From Manduca sexta (lineage: Eukaryota; Arthropoda; Insecta; Lepidoptera; Sphingidae), in the NCBI RefSeq assembly GCF_014839805.1, contig NC_051124.1:10106001-10170000 (forward strand): a DNA stretch of 64,000 nt. Reading direction: 5' to 3'. Below the pieces are notes generated by a model that saw only the letters and a program-made list of their open reading frames with translations, was not told where the DNA came from and did no database searches. This document shows, one piece after another, positions 59,546 through 64,000 of the stretch. Numbering within the stretch: position 1 is the first letter of the stretch; each line of letters starts with the position of its first letter. The translations under genes and the position numbers were made by a program.

Positions 59546-61639
59546 CTAATGAGCAATGAGTAGTTCTAGCTTCTTTGAATTAAAATACTGGTGATCGTTT
59601 ACATGATAACATGTACCAAGATACCATAGCAGTAATATTCGCTAAATCTATGACCACTTTGCTACTCTAAGAACTCGACAAAACATAGTCTACCTTGGCT
59701 GAAATATTTGTTCCAACATGTCGCGTTTGGGGACCAATCGATATATCCAACAACGCTGGCCAGTATAGTTGGCGTGAACAGTTCAGGCGACCGACCAGGG
59801 ACGCATTGTCTATCGATATAAATTTGTATTTATTACTAGTTATTGTATTTAATAAACATACTTGAATAAAAATCGCATAGAGCTTAAAAAACAGACAGGA
59901 CACTACTAAACAGACGACGAATATCTAAGAGAGCCATTGAAATAAAACTGTTTTTACGAATTGTATCGCGGTTTTTTAAAGATACATTTATTTCAATATC
60001 ACCAACATTGGCATAAAAGAAATCAATATCTAAGAGAACGTTTGTTTGATACTCATTCTCGATTCTAACAAATCGTATCCATAAAATAATTATTGTGCTT
60101 TGAGTGTTTATTTAGATTGTTTACTGACGCATCGTCGCTGCGGGCGAACACCGCCCGCTGTCTTAATGCGTATGGCCGAGACTGTCTCAGCGGGTGGTCA
60201 TCGTCTGAGTGGGATCAGGGCATTTTGAAGGTTACAGTGTCTTTAGATTAGTTGCTGATATATTGATGTGGAAATTACGGGTCGATTTTGGAAATTGGGA
60301 ACTAAAAGTTTACCCCATGAAGTATAAACCGACTGAATACAAACGTTAATAAAATTGTACGATTTAATTTGTGTGTATTGTATTTCACTCTAAAGATTTC
60401 ATAAAAATGTAATAATAATTCTTAAAGATATGAATAAATATACTGCTATGTGCATTTGCAATGAAAACGCATAATCAACTTCTTCATTATATGGTGGCGC
60501 CATCTACATAAATCATATATTCTATGTAAACAGAAACCAATAAAATGCACTCTATCTATTTGGATTAAGGCCTGAGATCCACTAAACCTTGCCAGACACA
60601 GATGACGCAGAGAGGACGGAATAGAAGCGACACAGTCGGCGCGTCACCAACGCTTGACACCAATCGATGTAAACAAACTTGGCTTGCGTCAGGGCTGTCT
60701 AGCACAGGATTTTATTCTTCAGATGTTCTTTTAATTCCAGAAGCCGGTTTCAAATTTGGATTGAATTAAACATGTTACTGAATTTTAATTTAACGCATGT
60801 TTGTTGGATGTGGTTTATGTATTTAAAAAAACAGGAATTGGCAGCGTTTGAGGGGACATATTTAACAACTTTGAAATGCTTTGAATTTATGAGTGGATTT
60901 GTAAATCTTAAAAATTACACCTTTGAAGATAAGGCTCAAAAACTTAAAGAAATTGGACAGATGTCGGACAATGCCAATAAAATAACATTAAACTAAGGAC
61001 ACATTTAAAACATTTTTAAGTCAATCTTATTTGATATGAACGTTGCAACCCTAATGCAAAGCAGACATCGCATGCGTCACGGGCGCGTCCGGCGGGCGCC
61101 GCTAGTCTCACCCGATGCGCAATGTCAGGAGCGTGGGATGCAACTGCTCCTGCTATAATTGAACTTGACCTATTAATAAATAAGGACTAAACATAATAAT
61201 AACATTAATTATGTCCCCCAAGCCACATTAGACAAGAGGTATTGTCCACGCGATTTTGGTGCGTATGCGTGGGTGTCTTATGGTAGGATTTAGCAGGATA
61301 AAAGAGGAATATATTTTTATGTTATCAAACCAGTAATGTGTGCATTTATATTGTTGCAGGACTTATTAAACCTTATGTGACAACTTTATGCCACGATTAC
61401 TCCAATCTATCTTTATAAAATAACTTTTTGGCTTGATAATTATAGTAAGATTTAATGTTATTGGAACGAACTTTTATCTATCTTGGTTAGGCTTAAAATT
61501 AGGAAAATTAATTAGTTTAGAAAGAATCCATTATAGATAGATCAATAAAGATTTAGGGTTTTAGAAATATTTATGTTTTAGTAAATGGGAAAGTTTAATT
61601 TTCCGTTTTGATTCTTTTTATGTGGCTATCGTTAACATT
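59546..61639. other. No gene recognised; weak ORF at 60772-60996
   Basis: The 74-codon ORF (…FEGTYLTTLKCFEFMSGF…) has an acceptor-like AAAAACAG at its centre and reasonable amino-acid composition, but no family is recognised. GC-rich patches lie at 60125-60200 and 61060-61150. Confidence 0.3.
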
Positions 61640-61830
61640 ACAAGCTTTTGCTTGCGACTTCTTTCGCGTGAACGAGTTTTCCGGGATAAAAGTCCCGCTA
61701 TATATTTTTCCGGGATATAAAGTAGTTTATAACCTTCCTAGGGTCTTAAACTATCTCCATACCAAATTACATGAAGATCCGTTTAGTTTTTGAAAAAATC
61801 GTTAACATACAGACAGACAGAAAAGGGGAC
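61640..61830 (-). mobile_element. Helitron-like remnant, inverted
   Basis: Minus strand ends ...'gtcgcaagcaaaagcttgta' and carries 'ggtatggagatagtttaaga' shared with the 1-371 tail. Diverged. The 61-codon ORF here is repeat sequence. Confidence 0.5.
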
Positions 61831-61849
61831 TGTGTTATATTATGTACTA

Positions 61850-62105
61850 GTTGACCCGACAGACGTTGTCCCGTCTTAACTATGAATTTGCAGCGCGCAT
61901 TCTGTCAATCGCTGACAGTTATTTCCAACAATTTACTAAAATTTTCTAATTTTCCGCGCAATTTTTGAATTTTTTTCTTTCATAAGAATCTTCTCCTGAC
62001 AATAACAAACACAACAAAAAAAATAGTGAAATCGGTCCAGTCGTTCACGCGTGATGGCGTGACCTAGGGAAATAGGGATTCATTTTTATATATATAGATA
62101 GATAG
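61850..62105. repeat. Common interspersed repeat
   Basis: 'agttgacccgacagacgttg' ... 'aaatcggtccagtcgttcac' ... ending in a TATATA/GATA tract. A frequent lepidopteran repeat; class not settled. Confidence 0.45.
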
Positions 62106-62909
62106 TAAGTATTTAGAAAAGGTATTATTCTATGCCGATCATCTGCTATAGCATAAGGACTCACCTACGTTCCTAAATCGTTCAGGATTTACTCGAATAA
62201 TTCTATGTGTATAAGTTTCCAGTCTAATGGGGTGAATTCATCGGATTTCGCTACGAACAGCTCAAGGTCTGCTCGCTCATCCTTTATTATTGCTTTCAAA
62301 TAGAACGTTCTCGATATAACACGGGATTGTTGTTTTACCGACGGATCTAGGAACCTCTTTCGTCTGTTTTCTTTTATTTTTATGTTGAAACAGCGTTTTG
62401 TATCGCTCTCGAGTGCAAATGGATCTAAAAATAGGTTAAGATTGTTGGATTAGACAACACATTGTTTCTGCTATTGTAGACGGCTTGTAAGAGATAGTGG
62501 TTATAGTTTCATTGTTAATGTAGTTATAGGTACAATAAATACTTATCAATTATAGTGGAAACAGGTTATAACAGCATTGAAGGGATCATCTGGATCAATC
62601 TGGATGCTACATTTGATACAGTTAAAACGATACTCTATTTTAATATTTTTTTTTGTAGGATACTTTCCTTTGGGTCGTTATAGCCGGTACTTCGCTATAA
62701 CCGCAATAGTTATAACTTGTTTCTACTACATAATCAATTTACCAAGTAATCGTACTTGTCTACTTTCAGCGAAAATTGCTTTGAAAATGTCTTTTGTACA
62801 TACACGTTACGTCGACCACTATTGACATTGGTTAAAATACTCATCGACGACTTAAAGGTATCACGGTTACTAGTTATTTTTATTTAAGTAAAACACAAAT
62901 ACAAAAAAA
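62106..62909. other. No gene recognised
   Basis: AT-rich. The 82-codon ORF at 62577-62825 is hydrophobic (FFVGYFPLGRYSRYFAITAI) without a family match. Confidence 0.35.
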
Positions 62910-62990
62910 TCCCTCTCAGTAGTAGAGGAGGCCCGTGCTCAGCAGTGGGACAGTATATAATACAGGACACTAATGATGATGATGATGAAA
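62910..62990 (+). repeat. LINE 3' tail with (GAT)n
   Basis: 'aggaggcccgtgctcagcag' then 'tgggacagt' and a TGATGATGATGATG tail, the plus-strand counterpart of 49111-49250. Confidence 0.5.
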
Positions 62991-63560
62991 GCACAAACCT
63001 TATCATTACATAATTGTAATATTACATAGATATTAGGAACTTGGAGCGATTTTCGTTCAAAAAAGAACCATTTCTGACTTCAGAAATAATTCACAAAGGT
63101 TTCACCAACCAACCGACCGGTACCATTCTCGATGACAACCTAACTTTGTCCAACGCTCAGTGTCTTTATTGCAAAATGTCCCAGATCACAGATGGATAAA
63201 CATATTATTATCCCAACAATATTATATAATATTATTATTATAATCAATGAATAACAAAATAGTTATTCAAATTAAACATTCAGTTTCTGTTTATCGATTT
63301 CGTCTGAGAAGTCTACTAACCGCGTGGTTATAGAGCGTTGTATGCATAATGTATTACTCAGCTGTTTGACGTCATGACGTATGTACTTCCGTTTCCATGT
63401 AACCAAGCCTTTTATTGGGCTAGGTTAGGAATACCACGTAAAGTAAAACTGCATTCATTCTATAGGTACACATTATTGAAAGTTCTTCGAAACAGTATAT
63501 AAGTTTTGAATAGTAACTATTTCCTTGGGGAAGCATTATACTTTTAAGTATTGTTTTCTG

Positions 63561-63693
63561 AAAATCAAACAAACACACATTACGCATTTATCCCGAATGG
63601 GTATGCAGAGGCGCAAACAGGCCACCCACTTTTTACCAAGTGTATAACGGATCTTAATGTGATAGGAGGCGAGTCTGTCGGATATCGAGCACA
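63561..63693 (-). repeat. SINE body fragment
   Basis: Reverse-oriented relative of the non-tRNA part of the SINE at 12838-13110: 'acacacattacgcatttatc' and 'gtgataggaggcgagtctgt' with a tail of 'cggatatcgagcac'. The 112-codon ORF overlapping it is repeat-derived. Confidence 0.45.
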
Positions 63694-64000
63694 TTTTTTT
63701 GAAAAATGCTTTTTTAAATTGATAATGGGCACGATCTTTATTTCTAGAATTCATAGAACTGTCCAATTATCAATAGGGTCTGGTCAATATTGGAATGAGA
63801 ACAATTCCGAGGGTCAGGGGTCAATTTTCATGTCGTGTTTCATAAGTACAACGAAACTTTTAATAATGCAGATTACGAATATAATATAATATGTAAACAA
63901 ATAATGCATACTGAACCTAACGTTACCTAGAAGTAGTCCTTTGATGTGTTCAACATTTTCCTTTGCGTGTCAAACAGCTTGTCGGGGTTACTTGAATTTC

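Noticed and set aside
63551..63889. 112-codon plus-strand ORF near the right edge
   Set aside because: Its first half is antisense to a SINE-like body fragment; no protein family seen.

Overview
The window is AT-rich eukaryotic DNA, almost certainly from a moth or butterfly (Lepidoptera). Both genes have GT-AG introns, the Mn-superoxide dismutase exons read very close to lepidopteran MnSOD, and the interspersed repeats (Helitron-like tails, tRNA-derived SINEs, a maT mariner, hAT-type MITEs) are lepidopteran in style. I saw no rRNA, tRNA gene, CRISPR array or prokaryotic feature.

Layout. 1-2489: head-to-tail array of Helitron-like elements, each carrying an expanded 123-bp minisatellite. 3530-3850: a 109-bp tandem repeat next to a splice donor. 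3860-31490, minus strand: Rim2, a mitochondrial pyrimidine-nucleotide carrier (SLC25A33/36 family). Six coding exons lie here and the C-terminal exon(s) are left of the window. Its introns hold a complete Ty1/copia element (4377-8858, identical LTRs, 5-bp target duplication), a SINE, several MITEs, a full-length maT (DD37D) mariner with an open transposase frame (17624-18930) and an 82-bp satellite-like array (25298-25785). 31491-32461: a probable divergent promoter. 32462-38240, plus strand: Sod2. 38241-64000: no gene I can identify with confidence, only interspersed repeats, two weak ORFs and one well-formed 40-bp candidate exon (55006-55045).

The most interesting observation is in Sod2. 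Between exons 2 and 3 is a second, uninterrupted, ungapped homologue of exon 3 (33114-33252, 139 bp, the same length as exon 3). It keeps the metal-ligand motif, has its own splice sites and matches the phases of exon 3. Exon phases mean that exactly one of the two cassettes must be used. This predicts two mitochondrial MnSOD isoforms differing in about half of a 47-residue segment around the Mn ligand His93.

Rim2 (pyrimidine nucleotide supply for mitochondrial DNA and RNA synthesis) and Sod2 (matrix superoxide removal) are head to head with 971 bp between their start codons, so shared control of two mitochondrial genes is plausible. All identifications rest on motif reading and remembered family features; no database search was run.
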